Source of the DNA: Aeromicrobium yanjiei
GTDB taxonomy: Bacteria; Actinomycetota; Actinomycetes; Propionibacteriales; Nocardioidaceae
Direction of reading: 5' to 3'
DNA length: 64,000 nt
NCBI RefSeq assembly: GCF_009649075.1
Contig: NZ_CP045737.1
Span: 3,534,001-3,598,000 of the forward strand
Shown: positions 44,785 through 53,759 of the stretch, in pieces
Numbering within the stretch: the stretch's first letter is position 1
How the letters are laid out: every line of letters starts with the position of its first letter
Notes under the pieces: model-generated
What the model was told of the DNA's origin: nothing
What the model saw: the letters and a program-made list of their open reading frames with translations, nothing else
Database searches by the model: none
Program-made: the position numbers and the translations under genes

Positions 44785-45754
44785 GCTCGGCCAGCAGGGC
44801 GAGCTCGTCGTCCCGGTCCAGGCCGGCCCGACGGTCGCGATCGAGCCCCCGGGCGCGCTCGTCCTCGAGCGTGCCGCGCAGGGCCTCGGCGAGTGGCCGG
44901 CGCCGCAGCCCCGTCGCGAGGGCGCGGGCGTCGTCCATCATCCCCATCCCGTGGTGGTCCGGCGGCAGCCACAGGGGCAGCGACCGTGGGCCCATCCACT
45001 CCTCGACGTCGTGCGCGCGGAGCCAGTCCGGGCCGGCAGCCACCCGCTCGCCCCGGTGCCCCGCCACCTCGGCGGACAGGGCGATCAGCTCGCCGACGGT
45101 CGTCGGCTCCCCGGCACCGTGCACGATCCCGGTCGCCCGGTCCTCGGCCGAGCGGACGATCCAGTCCGCGAGGTCGCGCACGTCGATCACCTGCATCGGC
45201 TGGTCGGGGACGTCAGGCACCAGCACCGGCTGGTCGCCGGCCAGGGCCAGCCGCGAGACGTAGTAGCCGAGCCGGTCCGAGCGGTCCCCCGGCCCGCCGA
45301 TGAGGCCCGCACGCACCACGAGATGGGTGGGCAGCTCCCCGACGTACGCCTCGCAGGCGACCTTGCCCTCGCCGTAGCGCTCGGCGTCCGCGACGTCCTG
45401 CTCGAGTGCCGGCAGCAGCGGGGAGCTCTCGGACAGCGCGCCGCCCTGGTCGGCGTAGACCGAGCCTGTCGAGACGAGCGTCCAGTGCCCCGCCAGGTCG
45501 CCCAGCGCCGCGACGGCCGAGCGGACCTGTCCGGGCTGCCTCGAGACGTCGACGACCATGTCCCAGGCACGACCGCGGACCTGGTCGTACGCTCCCTCGG
45601 TCGCCCGGTCGGCCCGGACGAACGTCACCTCCGGCGGCGCGTCACCCGACTCGCCCCTGGCAAGACACGTGACCTGATGACCTCTGGCCGCGGCTGCGCG
45701 CGCGATCTCGCCACCGACCCACGACGTCCCGCCCAGCACCAGCATCTCGCCCAT
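44774..45754 (-). CDS. NAD-dependent epimerase/dehydratase-family protein
   Basis: 326 residues from MGEMLVLGG (ATG at 45754, preceded by GAGGGGC). Extended-SDR start [23 protein letters not shown] (split about 4-26). STGSVYADQ (about 104-112) gives the Ser/Thr and the catalytic Tyr is in [12 protein letters not shown] (YxxxK near 131-135). It resembles actinobacterial reductases of the isoflavone/CDP-sugar type, but the substrate is unknown. It converges with copA and is separated from the next gene by 113 nt. Confidence 0.85.
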   Translation of the reverse strand: MGEMLVLGGTSWVGGEIARAAAARGHQVTCLARGESGDAPPEVTFVRADRATEGAYDQVRGRAWDMVVDVSRQPGQVRSAVAALGDLAGHWTLVSTGSVYADQGGALSESSPLLPALEQDVADAERYGEGKVACEAYVGELPTHLVVRAGLIGGPGDRSDRLGYYVSRLALAGDQPVLVPDVPDQPMQVIDVRDLADWIVRSAEDRATGIVHGAGEPTTVGELIALSAEVAGHRGERVAAGPDWLRAHDVEEWMGPRSLPLWLPPDHHGMGMMDDARALATGLRRRPLAEALRGTLEDERARGLDRDRRAGLDRDDELALLAELRP

Positions 45755-45855
45755 GCCCCTCAACCAAGCACGACCCGGCGCGGGCCGACAGGGGTGTTCA
45801 CCATCGGCAGAACCCGTGCACCCCTCGACGCCGGGCCGGCGGGGGTGGGCGGGCA

Positions 45856-45861
45856 TAACCT
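45856..45861 (+). promoter_or_regulatory. -10 box of a probable leaderless transcript
   Basis: TAACCT, 6 nt, ATG at 45868. Confidence 0.45.
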
Positions 45862-45867
45862 GTACGC

Positions 45868-46176
45868 ATGTCTTCTGAGCTCCTCACCGTGACCGGCACC
45901 CTGCTGACCCCCGAGCGCATCGCCCTGCCCCCCGGTGGAGTCGCGACCGTCAAGCTCGTCGACGCGGCGGGCGAGGTCCTGGCGGGCACGGCGGTCGACG
46001 CGACCGACGTCCCGGTCGCGTTCACCCTCACGGTCGACCCGACGTTCGTCACCGATCCCGACTCACTGTTCCTTTGGGCCGCGCTGCGCTCCGAGGCCGG
46101 GGTGTGGGGCACGACCGAGATCGTCCCGGTGGAAGGCAGCTCCCCCGAGGTCGTGCTCGCCAAGATCGAGGACTGA
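45868..46176 (+). CDS. YbaY/YscW-pilotin-like small protein
   Basis: 102 residues, no signal peptide or lipobox. TVTGTLLTPERIALPPGGVATVKLVD (split) and later PVAFTLTVDP and LWAALRSEAGVWGTTE match the beta-sandwich of YbaY/YscW-type proteins, here apparently cytosolic. The stop TGA shares its A with the ATG of the following ABC exporter (TGATG), so translation is coupled. A helper of the exporter is conceivable but unsupported. Confidence 0.75.
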   Translation: MSSELLTVTGTLLTPERIALPPGGVATVKLVDAAGEVLAGTAVDATDVPVAFTLTVDPTFVTDPDSLFLWAALRSEAGVWGTTEIVPVEGSSPEVVLAKIED

Positions 46177-48185
46177 TGCCACGGGGTGACAGCGCGCCGC
46201 GGGTCGTCCACCTCACCCCGGAGGACATCGCCGCCAGCCGCGCACCCGTGCTCGGGCGGATCGCGCAGATGCTGCGCCCCTATCGGACCAAGATGATCTT
46301 CGTGGCGGTCGCGGTCGTCGTCTCGGCGATCCTCACCTCGATCGTCCCGTTCCTCACCAAGGCCGTGTTCGACAAGGCGCTGTTCCCGGCCGGCGGCGAG
46401 ATCCGCCTGCACCTGCTCGCGTGGCTCGTGGCCGGCATGTGCGTGATCCCGATCGTCACCGCGGTCATCGGCATCGGGCAGAACTGGCTGACGTCGACGA
46501 TCGGCAACTCGGCGATGGCCGATCTGCGCGGTGACCTGTTCGCGCACCTGCAGAAGATGGAGCTCGCGTTCTTCACCGCCACCAAGACCGGGGCGATCCA
46601 GTCGCGCCTGGCCAATGACGTGGCCGGCGTGCGTACGGTCCTGACCGACACCGCGACGACGATCCTGCAGAACAGCGTGACGGTCACCGCCGCGTTCGTC
46701 TCGATGGTCATCTTGTCGTGGCAGCTCACGATCCTGACGCTGATCCTCATGCCGCTGTTCATCGTCATCCAGCTGCAGGTGGGCAAGCGGCGACAGCGGG
46801 TCGCGCGCAAGACGCAGGAGTCGCTGTCGGAGATGACCGCGATCACCGAGGAGGCGCTGAGCGTCTCGGGCATCCTGCTGTCCAAGGTCTTCAACCGGGC
46901 CGACTCCGAGGTCGAGCGCTACCGCCAGGCCAACCGTGAGCAGACCCGGCTGCAGGTCGACCAGGCCATGACCGGCCGGGCGTTCTTCGCGACCGTGCAG
47001 ACGTTCTTCGCCATCACGCCGGCCGCGATCTACCTCGTGGCGGGCTACATGCTCCAGGGCGGCACGTCGCTGACCGCCGGCACGCTCGTCGCGTTCACGA
47101 CGTTGCAGGCGCGACTGCAGATGCCCCTGCTGCAGCTCATGCGGGTGACGCTCGACGTGCAGACCTCGCTGGCGTTGTTCCGCAGGCTCTTCGAGTACCT
47201 CGACCTCAAGCCGGCGATCACCGAGAAGCCCGGCGCGAAGGTGCTCGAGGCGGCCGACCTGCGGGGGGAGATCGAGTTCCGCGACGTCTTCTTCCGCTAT
47301 CCCGAGCCGCGCACGCTGTCCGGGACCGTGCGGGGTGACCGCTTCGGCGACTCGGGCGTCCGGATCGACCGCATCGACCCGGTCGAGGAGGCGCCCACCC
47401 CCGGATGGGCCCTCGAGGGCATCTCGCTCACGGTCAAGCCCGGACAGCTCGCCGCGATCGTCGGTCCCTCCGGCTCCGGCAAGACCACGATGACGTACCT
47501 CGTCCCGCGCTTCTACGACGTCAACGAGGGCGCGGTCCTCATCGACGGCACGGACGTCCGCGATCTCACGATGGGCTCGGTCGCCGAGGCCGTCGGCATG
47601 GTGACCCAGGAGCCCTATCTGTTCCACGGCTCGATCCGCGACAACATCGCCTACGCCAAGCCCGACGCGACCGCCCAGGAGATCGAGCAGGCCGCCCGCG
47701 ACGCCAACATCCACGACCGCATCATGTCGTTCGCCGACGGTTACGAGACCATCACCGGCGAGCGCGGCTATCGCCTCAGCGGCGGCGAGAAGCAGCGTCT
47801 CGCGATCGCCCGCGTGCTGCTGATGGACCCGCGGATCCTGATCCTCGACGAGGCGACGTCTGCGCTCGACACCGAGACCGAGCGGCTCGTGCAGGACGCC
47901 CTCGAGCGCGCCACGCACAACCGCACCACGATCGCGATCGCCCACCGGCTGTCCACGATCCACAACGCGGACGTGATCTTCGGGCTCGAGGACGGCCACC
48001 TCGTCGAGCAGGGCACCCACGACGAGCTGCTCGAGCTCGGCGGTCTCTACTCACGGCTCTACGTCGAGCAGTTCGGCGCAGGTCAGATCGAGGCCCGTTT
48101 CACCGACGGCGTCCGGTTCGTCGACGGGGCGACCTACTGCGACAAGCCCGGTCCGGACGACCGCCGCGCCGACGTGGCGTTCTGA
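46176..48185 (+). CDS. ABC exporter half-transporter (fused membrane and ATPase)
   Basis: 669 residues. N-terminal six-helix ABC1 domain (about 25-325). ATPase part: Walker A GPSGSGKTTM (about 429-438), Q-loop VTQEPYLFHGSIRDNIAYA, signature LSGGEKQRLA (about 534), Walker B ILILDEATSALD, H-loop IAIAHRLSTI. About 30 extra residues lie between the aromatic A-loop (FRYPEPRT) and the usual start of the conserved LEGISLTVKPG strand. A homodimeric lipid or drug exporter is likely. Coupled to the upstream YbaY-like gene. Confidence 0.93.
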   Translation: MPRGDSAPRVVHLTPEDIAASRAPVLGRIAQMLRPYRTKMIFVAVAVVVSAILTSIVPFLTKAVFDKALFPAGGEIRLHLLAWLVAGMCVIPIVTAVIGIGQNWLTSTIGNSAMADLRGDLFAHLQKMELAFFTATKTGAIQSRLANDVAGVRTVLTDTATTILQNSVTVTAAFVSMVILSWQLTILTLILMPLFIVIQLQVGKRRQRVARKTQESLSEMTAITEEALSVSGILLSKVFNRADSEVERYRQANREQTRLQVDQAMTGRAFFATVQTFFAITPAAIYLVAGYMLQGGTSLTAGTLVAFTTLQARLQMPLLQLMRVTLDVQTSLALFRRLFEYLDLKPAITEKPGAKVLEAADLRGEIEFRDVFFRYPEPRTLSGTVRGDRFGDSGVRIDRIDPVEEAPTPGWALEGISLTVKPGQLAAIVGPSGSGKTTMTYLVPRFYDVNEGAVLIDGTDVRDLTMGSVAEAVGMVTQEPYLFHGSIRDNIAYAKPDATAQEIEQAARDANIHDRIMSFADGYETITGERGYRLSGGEKQRLAIARVLLMDPRILILDEATSALDTETERLVQDALERATHNRTTIAIAHRLSTIHNADVIFGLEDGHLVEQGTHDELLELGGLYSRLYVEQFGAGQIEARFTDGVRFVDGATYCDKPGPDDRRADVAF

Positions 48186-48186
48186 G

Positions 48187-48873
48187 TCAGCTCGCGGCCA
48201 GCACGCGCTTCTGCGCAGAGGCCAGGACGGACGTCACGGTCCGCTCGACCTTGGGCGTCTGCTTGAGGCCCGGCACCGAGTAGATGACCGACGTGAGGTG
48301 ACCACCGGTGCACGTCTGGGCGGACAGGCCGAGGTCGGACTCGGTGATCGGCACGGGCGTGATCGTCGTGGTGGAGCCCTTCTTCGCCCCGCCGATCTCG
48401 GCGAGCGTCACGAACGCCTTGCAGGCCTCGGCGTCCGTGAAGTCGTCCGCGCCGGCCAGGAGCTTCTTGGCACGGGCCAGGTCCTTGCGGTCGGCCGCCG
48501 AGCCGTCGGCGCTCGACTTCTCCAGCTGGGCGACCACGTCGGGCAGCGAGGTCGCCCACCGCTTGGCCGGCAGGGTCGTCACCTGGATCAGTGCGTCGGG
48601 GGTCTGCCAGCGGCACTGGCTGCTCCCGCCCTCACGGGCGTCCGAGCTCACGACGATGTCGACCGCCGACCCGGCGAGCTTCTTGCGGTCGGCCGCCGTC
48701 AGCAGCTTGCACGCGGCCGACTCGTCGACGTCCGCGGTCGGCCCGTCCGAGGCCGATGACGACTCGGACGCCTTGGACCCCTTGGGCTCGTCGTCCGAGC
48801 CGCTGCAGCCCGCGACCGCGACGAGGGCCAGTGCCAGCGCGGGGACCAGCAACAGCGAGCGTGAAGTCGTCAT
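48187..48873 (-). CDS. DUF3558-like lipoprotein
   Basis: 228 residues. Signal with lipobox Cys23 (VAGCSGS), then a Ser/Lys/Asp-rich linker. The mature part opens with ESAACKLLTAADRKKL, the DUF3558-type start, and CRWQTPDALIQVTTLPA follows. Two further cysteines (EACKAF, AQTCTGG) may pair. Surface lipoproteins of this group are typical of actinobacteria and of unknown role. TACAGT lies 6 nt before the ATG, indicating a leaderless mRNA. Confidence 0.82.
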   Translation of the reverse strand: MTTSRSLLLVPALALALVAVAGCSGSDDEPKGSKASESSSASDGPTADVDESAACKLLTAADRKKLAGSAVDIVVSSDAREGGSSQCRWQTPDALIQVTTLPAKRWATSLPDVVAQLEKSSADGSAADRKDLARAKKLLAGADDFTDAEACKAFVTLAEIGGAKKGSTTTITPVPITESDLGLSAQTCTGGHLTSVIYSVPGLKQTPKVERTVTSVLASAQKRVLAAS

Positions 48874-48879
48874 CCGGCC

Positions 48880-48885
48880 ACTGTA
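48880..48885 (-). promoter_or_regulatory. -10 box of a probable leaderless transcript
   Basis: On the minus strand TACAGT, 6 nt, ATG at 48873. Confidence 0.45.
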
Positions 48886-48933
48886 GGTCGCGGTCCATCG
48901 CGGCCGGAACGACGGCTCCGACCGAGCCCGTGC

Positions 48934-49827
48934 TCATGGAGTACGCGGCGTAGCCACCCGCCGGACCAAAGTGCTCGGTGCGACCGCGCCCGGGTGCAGC
49001 ACCGAGGCGATCGCCTCGACCCCGTCGACGAGTCGGGGCCCGGGCCGGACGACGACCGCGTCGCCGTCGATCGCCCACACCTGCGCGCCCGGCAGCTCGC
49101 GCGCGACGACCTCCGCCTGCTGCGCGGCGCCGTCGAGGCCGAAGCCGCACGGGGCGACCACGACCACCTCGGGATCGGCCTCCCGCAGCTCGTCCCACGA
49201 CCCCGGGCCCGAGGCGGCGTGCGGGTGCCCGCCGACGGGGACGCCTCCGGCGGCCGTGACCTGGTCCGGGATCCAGTGCCCGCCGGTGAACAGCGGATCG
49301 ACCCACTCCACGACGGCCGTCCGGGGCCGGGATGCACCTGCGACCGCCGCGGCGACGGCGTCGAGGCGTGCCTGGAGACTCTCGACCAGTGCTGCGGCAC
49401 GATCCGGTACGCCCGCCGCGCGTCCCACCGTGTGGATCGTGTCCAGCACCTCTCGCAGCGAGTACGGATCGAGCGTCACCACGTCCGCGACACAGCCCAG
49501 GTGCTCCAGCGCGGCGTCCACCTGACCCGTGGGCAGGGCGCAGACCCGGCACAGGTCCTGGCTCAGGATGAGATCGGGGCGCAGGGCCCCCAGCGCCCCC
49601 TCGTCCAGCGTGTAGAGGTCACGGCCGGCCGCGAGGCTCTCGCGGACGTAGGCGTCGATCTCGGCGGGGGTCAGCTGCGAGGTGTCCGCTCCACCGACCA
49701 CCACCTGGTGGTCGGTGCGCGCGCGGGCGGGCTCATTGCACTCGAACGTCACGCCGACGAGGTGCTCGTCGAGGCCGAGGGCATAGACGATCTCCGTCGC
49801 CGAGGGCAGCAGCGAGACGATCCTCAC
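48934..49827 (-). CDS. Helical-backbone metal receptor (BtuF-like) without signal peptide
   Basis: 297 residues from GTG. RIVSLLPSATEIVYALGLDEHLVGVTFEC (split) is the start of the cobalamin/iron-siderophore binding fold. LRPDLILSQDLCRVCALP and LDPYSLREVLDTIHTVGRAAG follow. No signal peptide precedes the domain, so it appears cytosolic, unlike classical BtuF. The GTG overlaps the DedA stop as GTGA, so it is translated with DedA. No permease or ATPase for cobalamin is nearby; role unknown. Confidence 0.82.
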   Translation of the reverse strand: MRIVSLLPSATEIVYALGLDEHLVGVTFECNEPARARTDHQVVVGGADTSQLTPAEIDAYVRESLAAGRDLYTLDEGALGALRPDLILSQDLCRVCALPTGQVDAALEHLGCVADVVTLDPYSLREVLDTIHTVGRAAGVPDRAAALVESLQARLDAVAAAVAGASRPRTAVVEWVDPLFTGGHWIPDQVTAAGGVPVGGHPHAASGPGSWDELREADPEVVVVAPCGFGLDGAAQQAEVVARELPGAQVWAIDGDAVVVRPGPRLVDGVEAIASVLHPGAVAPSTLVRRVATPRTP

Positions 49828-50492
49828 GGCGTCGAGGACCGGCGCATGTCGCGGACCCGCAGGAACACGAAGCCCACGATGACGACCACCACCGCGAGGA
49901 TGACCAGCTTCTGGAAGGCGTCGGCGTACGGCTCGACCTCGTCCCAGTTCTTGCCCAGGCGGTATCCGGTGACGACGAAGATCGAGTTCCAGATCGCGCT
50001 GCCGAGGGTCGTGAGCAGCAGGAACAGCCAGAAGTTCATCTTCTCGACGCCCGCGGGCAACGAGATGAGGCTGCGGAAGATCGGCACCATGCGACCGAAG
50101 AAGACTGCGGCTGACCCGTGCTTGAGGAACCAGGCCTCGGTCTTCTCCATGTCGCTGACCTTGAGAAGCGGCACCTTCTCGAACACGAGCGCCGCGCGGT
50201 CGCGGCCGAAGATCGCGCCGAGCCAGTACAGGATGACCGCACCCGTGACCGATCCGAGGGTCGTGGCCACGAGTGCTCCGGCCAACGAGAACGTGCCCTG
50301 GCTGGCAGCGAAACCGGCCAGCGGCAGGATCACCTCGCTGGGAATCGGCGGGAAGACGTTGTCCATCCCGACGGCCAGCCCGGCTCCGAACAGCCCCAGC
50401 TTGTCCATCAGGTCCACGGTCCAACCGGCGAGCCCGGAGTCGGGTGCGTTGCCGGTCGAGGCCGTGAGAGCGGTCAGTAGGGTCACGGGCAT
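49824..50492 (-). CDS. DedA-family membrane protein
   Basis: 222 residues from ATG at 50492. MDNVFPPIPSEVILPLAGFAASQG (split about 43-66) is the core DedA signature with ExxPxPxE-like geometry. FFGRMVPIFRSLISLPAG (about 132-149) is the second conserved block (usual GRFxPxxRxxxxxxAG). Four to six membrane helices. DedA proteins are undecaprenyl-phosphate or lipid translocases or membrane-potential factors. Its ATG shares the CATG with the divergent gene. Confidence 0.9.
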   Translation of the reverse strand: MPVTLLTALTASTGNAPDSGLAGWTVDLMDKLGLFGAGLAVGMDNVFPPIPSEVILPLAGFAASQGTFSLAGALVATTLGSVTGAVILYWLGAIFGRDRAALVFEKVPLLKVSDMEKTEAWFLKHGSAAVFFGRMVPIFRSLISLPAGVEKMNFWLFLLLTTLGSAIWNSIFVVTGYRLGKNWDEVEPYADAFQKLVILAVVVVIVGFVFLRVRDMRRSSTP

Positions 50493-51966
50493 GAGCGTAT
50501 CTCTCGGGCTCAATCGCTACGTCGTGATCACCTGCGCGGTGGCCGTGCTCCTCGTCGCCGGCGCTGTGCTCGTCCGCGCGGACGACAACGACGCGGCGGG
50601 TGGTCGGGCGGCCGGCACCCTCAGCAGCACGCCCACGCGCGCGCTGGAGGTGATCGACTCGCGCACTCCCGCGCAGTCCGCGGCAGGCGTCTCGCGGCGG
50701 CTCTTCACCTCGGCCGACACGGTCGTGGTCGTCGACCGCAAGGACCGGGCAGCCCAGCGCCGCGGCATCGCCGAGGCGACCGCGAGGGGGGTTCCGGTGC
50801 TGGTCTCGGACCCCTCGGTGCCGCGCGAGGTCGACCGTCTCGGGGCGACGACCGTCCTGACGTCCGGCCGGGTGCGGGAGGTCCCCGGCGTCCGTGCACG
50901 TCGTCTCCCCGAGACGCCGACGACAGCCGCGCACCCGACCCGCCGGATCGACGCGATCGTGCTGACCCGCTCACGGAGCAAGAACGCCGTAGCGGTCGCG
51001 TCGGCCCGCATCGCCGGGGCCACCGTGCTGGAGGTGCCGGGAGCGGACCCACGCCTGACGCCCGCGGTGGCGAAGACCCTGCGGAACCGACCGGACAGCC
51101 CGGTCCTCGCGCTCGGACGACCGTTCGTGCGCAACCTCCCCTACACCCTGCAGACGGTCCGCCGCGACGTCCAGCAGCCGACCGGCGGCTATCTCGCGCT
51201 GCCCGGCAAGCACTACGCCGCGATGTACGGCCACCCGGGCGCACCCCAGCTGGGGGTGCTCGGCGAGCAGGGGGTCGGGGACTCGGTCGAGCGCGTCGAG
51301 CGACTCGCTCGCAAGTACCGACGGCTCGGGACGGCCACGATCGTCCCCACGTTCGAGATCATCGCGACCGTGGCATCCGCAGGGCCCGGCAAGGACAAGG
51401 ACTACTCCACCGAGGCCTCGATCAAGAAGCTCGAGCCGCTCGTCGACGCCGCCGAACGGCACGGGGTCTACGTGATCCTGGACCTGCAGCCGGGACGCAC
51501 CGACTTCCTGACCCAGGCCAAGCGCTACCGGCCGCTGCTCGAACGTCCTCACGTCGGCCTCGCGCTGGATCCCGAGTGGCGACTCAAACCGCACCAGAAG
51601 CACCTGCGGCAGATCGGCTCGGTGGGGATCGGCGAGGTCAACCGCACCGCGGACTGGCTCGCGGCGCTGACCCGCCGCAAGGCCCTGCCGCAGAAGATGT
51701 TCGTCCTGCACCAGTTCTCGACGTCCATGATCAGGGACCGGTCCCGGCTCGACACGGGTCACGCGGAGCTCGCGACGCTCATCCACGTCGACGGCTCGGG
51801 ACCCCAGGGCGCCAAGCAGGACACCTGGCGCGTGCTGCGCAAGAACGCCCCGGACGTCGCCGGCTGGGGGTGGAAGAACTTCATCGACGAGGACGAGCCC
51901 ATGCTCGACGCCCGGCAGACCTGGACCCGGGTGAAGCCGAGACCGGACCTCATCACGTACCAGTGA
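50491..51966 (+). CDS. Exported protein of unknown function
   Basis: 491 residues. N-terminal hydrophobic signal/anchor YVVITCAVAVLLVAGAVLV (about 10-28). The first half (about 60-250) has FTSADTVVVVDRKDRAAQRRG and PVLALGRPFVRNLPY, a repeated alpha/beta pattern resembling cell-wall-binding repeat proteins. The second half contains VYVILDLQPGRTDFLTQA and VGLALDPEWRLKPHQKH, a barrel-like pattern. I cannot name the family. Its start codon overlaps that of DedA on the other strand. Confidence 0.75.
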   Translation: MSVSLGLNRYVVITCAVAVLLVAGAVLVRADDNDAAGGRAAGTLSSTPTRALEVIDSRTPAQSAAGVSRRLFTSADTVVVVDRKDRAAQRRGIAEATARGVPVLVSDPSVPREVDRLGATTVLTSGRVREVPGVRARRLPETPTTAAHPTRRIDAIVLTRSRSKNAVAVASARIAGATVLEVPGADPRLTPAVAKTLRNRPDSPVLALGRPFVRNLPYTLQTVRRDVQQPTGGYLALPGKHYAAMYGHPGAPQLGVLGEQGVGDSVERVERLARKYRRLGTATIVPTFEIIATVASAGPGKDKDYSTEASIKKLEPLVDAAERHGVYVILDLQPGRTDFLTQAKRYRPLLERPHVGLALDPEWRLKPHQKHLRQIGSVGIGEVNRTADWLAALTRRKALPQKMFVLHQFSTSMIRDRSRLDTGHAELATLIHVDGSGPQGAKQDTWRVLRKNAPDVAGWGWKNFIDEDEPMLDARQTWTRVKPRPDLITYQ

Positions 51967-51976
51967 CGCGCGGCGC

Positions 51977-53395
51977 TCAGCCGAAGAAGTCGCCCGCCGC
52001 AGGGGCGCCCGGCGGCGGCTCGGCGTCGCGCGCCATCGGCGTGAACCGCGAGTAGTGACCCTGGAAGCTGACCGCGATCTTGTTGGTCGGGCCGGAGCGG
52101 TTCTTGGCGATGATGATGTCGGCCTCGCCCGGACGGTCGGACTCCCCCGCGCCGAGGGCGTCGGGGCGGTTGAGCAGCAGCACGATGTCGGCGTCCTGCT
52201 CGATCGATCCGGACTCACGCAGGTCAGAGATCTGCGGGGTCTTGTCGGTGCGCTGCTCGGAGCCACGGTTGAGCTGGCTGATCGCCACGACGGGGACCTC
52301 CATCTCCTTGGCGAGCAGCTTGATGTTGCGGGAGAACTCCGAGACCTCGACCTGACGGTTCTCGACCCGCTTGCCCGACGTCATGAGCTGCAGGTAGTCG
52401 ATGACCACGAAGCCCAGACCGTACTGCTTCTTGATGCGCCGGGCCTTGGACCGGATCTCGGGCATCGTCATGTTGGGGCTGTCGTCGATCACGATGGGGG
52501 CGCTGTTGACCCGGGGCATCGCCTTGGTGATGGCGTCCCAGTCGCGCTGGTGCATGCCGCCGCCGCGCATGTGGCCGATGCTGACGCGGGCCTCGGCCGA
52601 GAGCATGCGCATCGCGATCTCGGCGCCGGTCATCTCCAACGAGAAGATCGCGCACGGGATCTGGTGGCGGATCGCGGCCGAGCGCACGAAGTCCAGGCCC
52701 AGGGTCGACTTGCCGACGCCAGGACGGGCGGCCACGACGATCATCTGCCCGGCGCGGAAGCCGGTCGTGAACTTGTCGAGATCGGGGAAGCCCGAGGGCA
52801 CGCCGCTCAGCGAGCCGTCGCGGCCCTGGATCTCCTCGATCTCGTCGATCGTGAGGGGCATGAGCTCGGAGACCGCGCGATAGTCCTCGGCCTGGCTCGT
52901 GCCGTCGACGTCGAGCACCTCGGCCTGGGCCCGGTCGACGATCTCGGCGACCTCGCCCTGGCCGGCCTGACCGAGCTGGGCGATGCGCTGACCGACCTCG
53001 ACCAGGCGGCGCAAGATGGCCTTCTCCCGGACGATCTCGGCGTAGAAGTCGACATTGGACGCGATCGGGACGGCCTGGACCAGATCGTGCAGATAGGGCG
53101 CTCCGCCGATGCGGCCCATCTCGCCGCGACGGTGGAGCTCGGCGGCGACCGTGATCGCGTCGGCCGGCTCGCCACGGTTGGCCAGATCGGTGATGGTGTC
53201 GAAGATCAGCTCGTGCGCGGGACGGTAGAAGTCACGCCCCTGCAGGATGTCGGCGGCCGGGTCGATCGCGTTCTTGCTGATCAGCATCGCGCCGAGGACG
53301 CTCTGCTCAGCGGCGATGTCCTGTGGCGGAACGCGTCCCGAGGTGGGATCCTCGCCGGGTCCTGGACCCGCCTCGTAGAGGTCCGTCACGCTCAC
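51977..53395 (-). CDS. dnaB: Replicative DNA helicase
   Basis: 472 residues from GTG at 53395 (AAAGGGG upstream). N-terminal DnaB domain (about 22-125) and RecA-like ATPase with Walker A ARPGVGKST (223-231), SLEMTGAEIA, Walker B region FVVIDYLQLM, and ISQLNRGSE. Hexameric helicase unwinding DNA at the fork. No intein interrupts it, unlike in some mycobacteria. Located about 5.5 kb from the rpsF-ssb-rpsR-rplI operon, with MATE, hydrolase and SBP genes between. DnaA boxes lie upstream. Confidence 0.97.
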   Translation of the reverse strand: MSVTDLYEAGPGPGEDPTSGRVPPQDIAAEQSVLGAMLISKNAIDPAADILQGRDFYRPAHELIFDTITDLANRGEPADAITVAAELHRRGEMGRIGGAPYLHDLVQAVPIASNVDFYAEIVREKAILRRLVEVGQRIAQLGQAGQGEVAEIVDRAQAEVLDVDGTSQAEDYRAVSELMPLTIDEIEEIQGRDGSLSGVPSGFPDLDKFTTGFRAGQMIVVAARPGVGKSTLGLDFVRSAAIRHQIPCAIFSLEMTGAEIAMRMLSAEARVSIGHMRGGGMHQRDWDAITKAMPRVNSAPIVIDDSPNMTMPEIRSKARRIKKQYGLGFVVIDYLQLMTSGKRVENRQVEVSEFSRNIKLLAKEMEVPVVAISQLNRGSEQRTDKTPQISDLRESGSIEQDADIVLLLNRPDALGAGESDRPGEADIIIAKNRSGPTNKIAVSFQGHYSRFTPMARDAEPPPGAPAAGDFFG

Positions 53396-53759
53396 CGATG
53401 AGCCCCTTTCGTCGTCATGCCCGAGCGTAGATCTCGGCGCCGACACAACTGCCGACCCGTCACAGTAGGCCCCGTGCGTGTCGTCACCAAGACGGCGCCG
53501 CACAGGGGGTGTGCGCAACTGTCCCGATGCTGTGGAAAACGCCGCCCGCCCATGTGCACAGCCGGTGGACGAACATGTGGACAACGGAATTGTTTATTTG
53601 TCCTCACCCCCTCTGACCTGCACAAACGCAGTTTGTTCGGTGTGGAGACAAAATAGTTCTTGGTCGAAGTTCATCCACGGGTGCCTGTTCATACACTTGT
53701 CGACAAACCCCGTCACTTTGGTCCCAGTTCACCCAGTGGTCACGTCCAGGAAGGCCCGC
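53396..53759. other. 364-bp intergenic region with DnaA-type boxes
   Basis: Divergent spacer between dnaB and the MATE gene, noticeably richer in A/T than the neighbours around 53585-53660. It contains TTGTCCACA (minus strand, 53576-53584, perfect), TTTTCCACA (minus, 53531-53539) and weaker TCCAC-containing matches near 53641 and 53671. An inverted repeat ACAAAC-GCA-GTTTGT lies at 53622-53636. I see no ORF worth calling. It may be a DnaA-controlled promoter or DnaA-titration site; not shown to be an origin. Confidence 0.55.

Noticed and set aside
48874..48933. Cobalamin riboswitch near the BtuF-like gene
   Set aside because: The spacer is far too short and the gene is coupled to DedA; no B12-box sequence was seen.
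48994..50490. Upstream 500 residues of the long plus-strand open frame
   Set aside because: Antisense to the BtuF-like and DedA genes; only the part from 50491 reads as a signal-bearing protein.
51977..53395. Intein in dnaB
   Set aside because: The helicase motifs run uninterrupted with the normal length of about 470 residues.
53396..53759. Chromosomal origin of replication
   Set aside because: DnaA-type boxes are present but no dnaA or dnaN is adjacent and the box number is low; reported only as a cluster.
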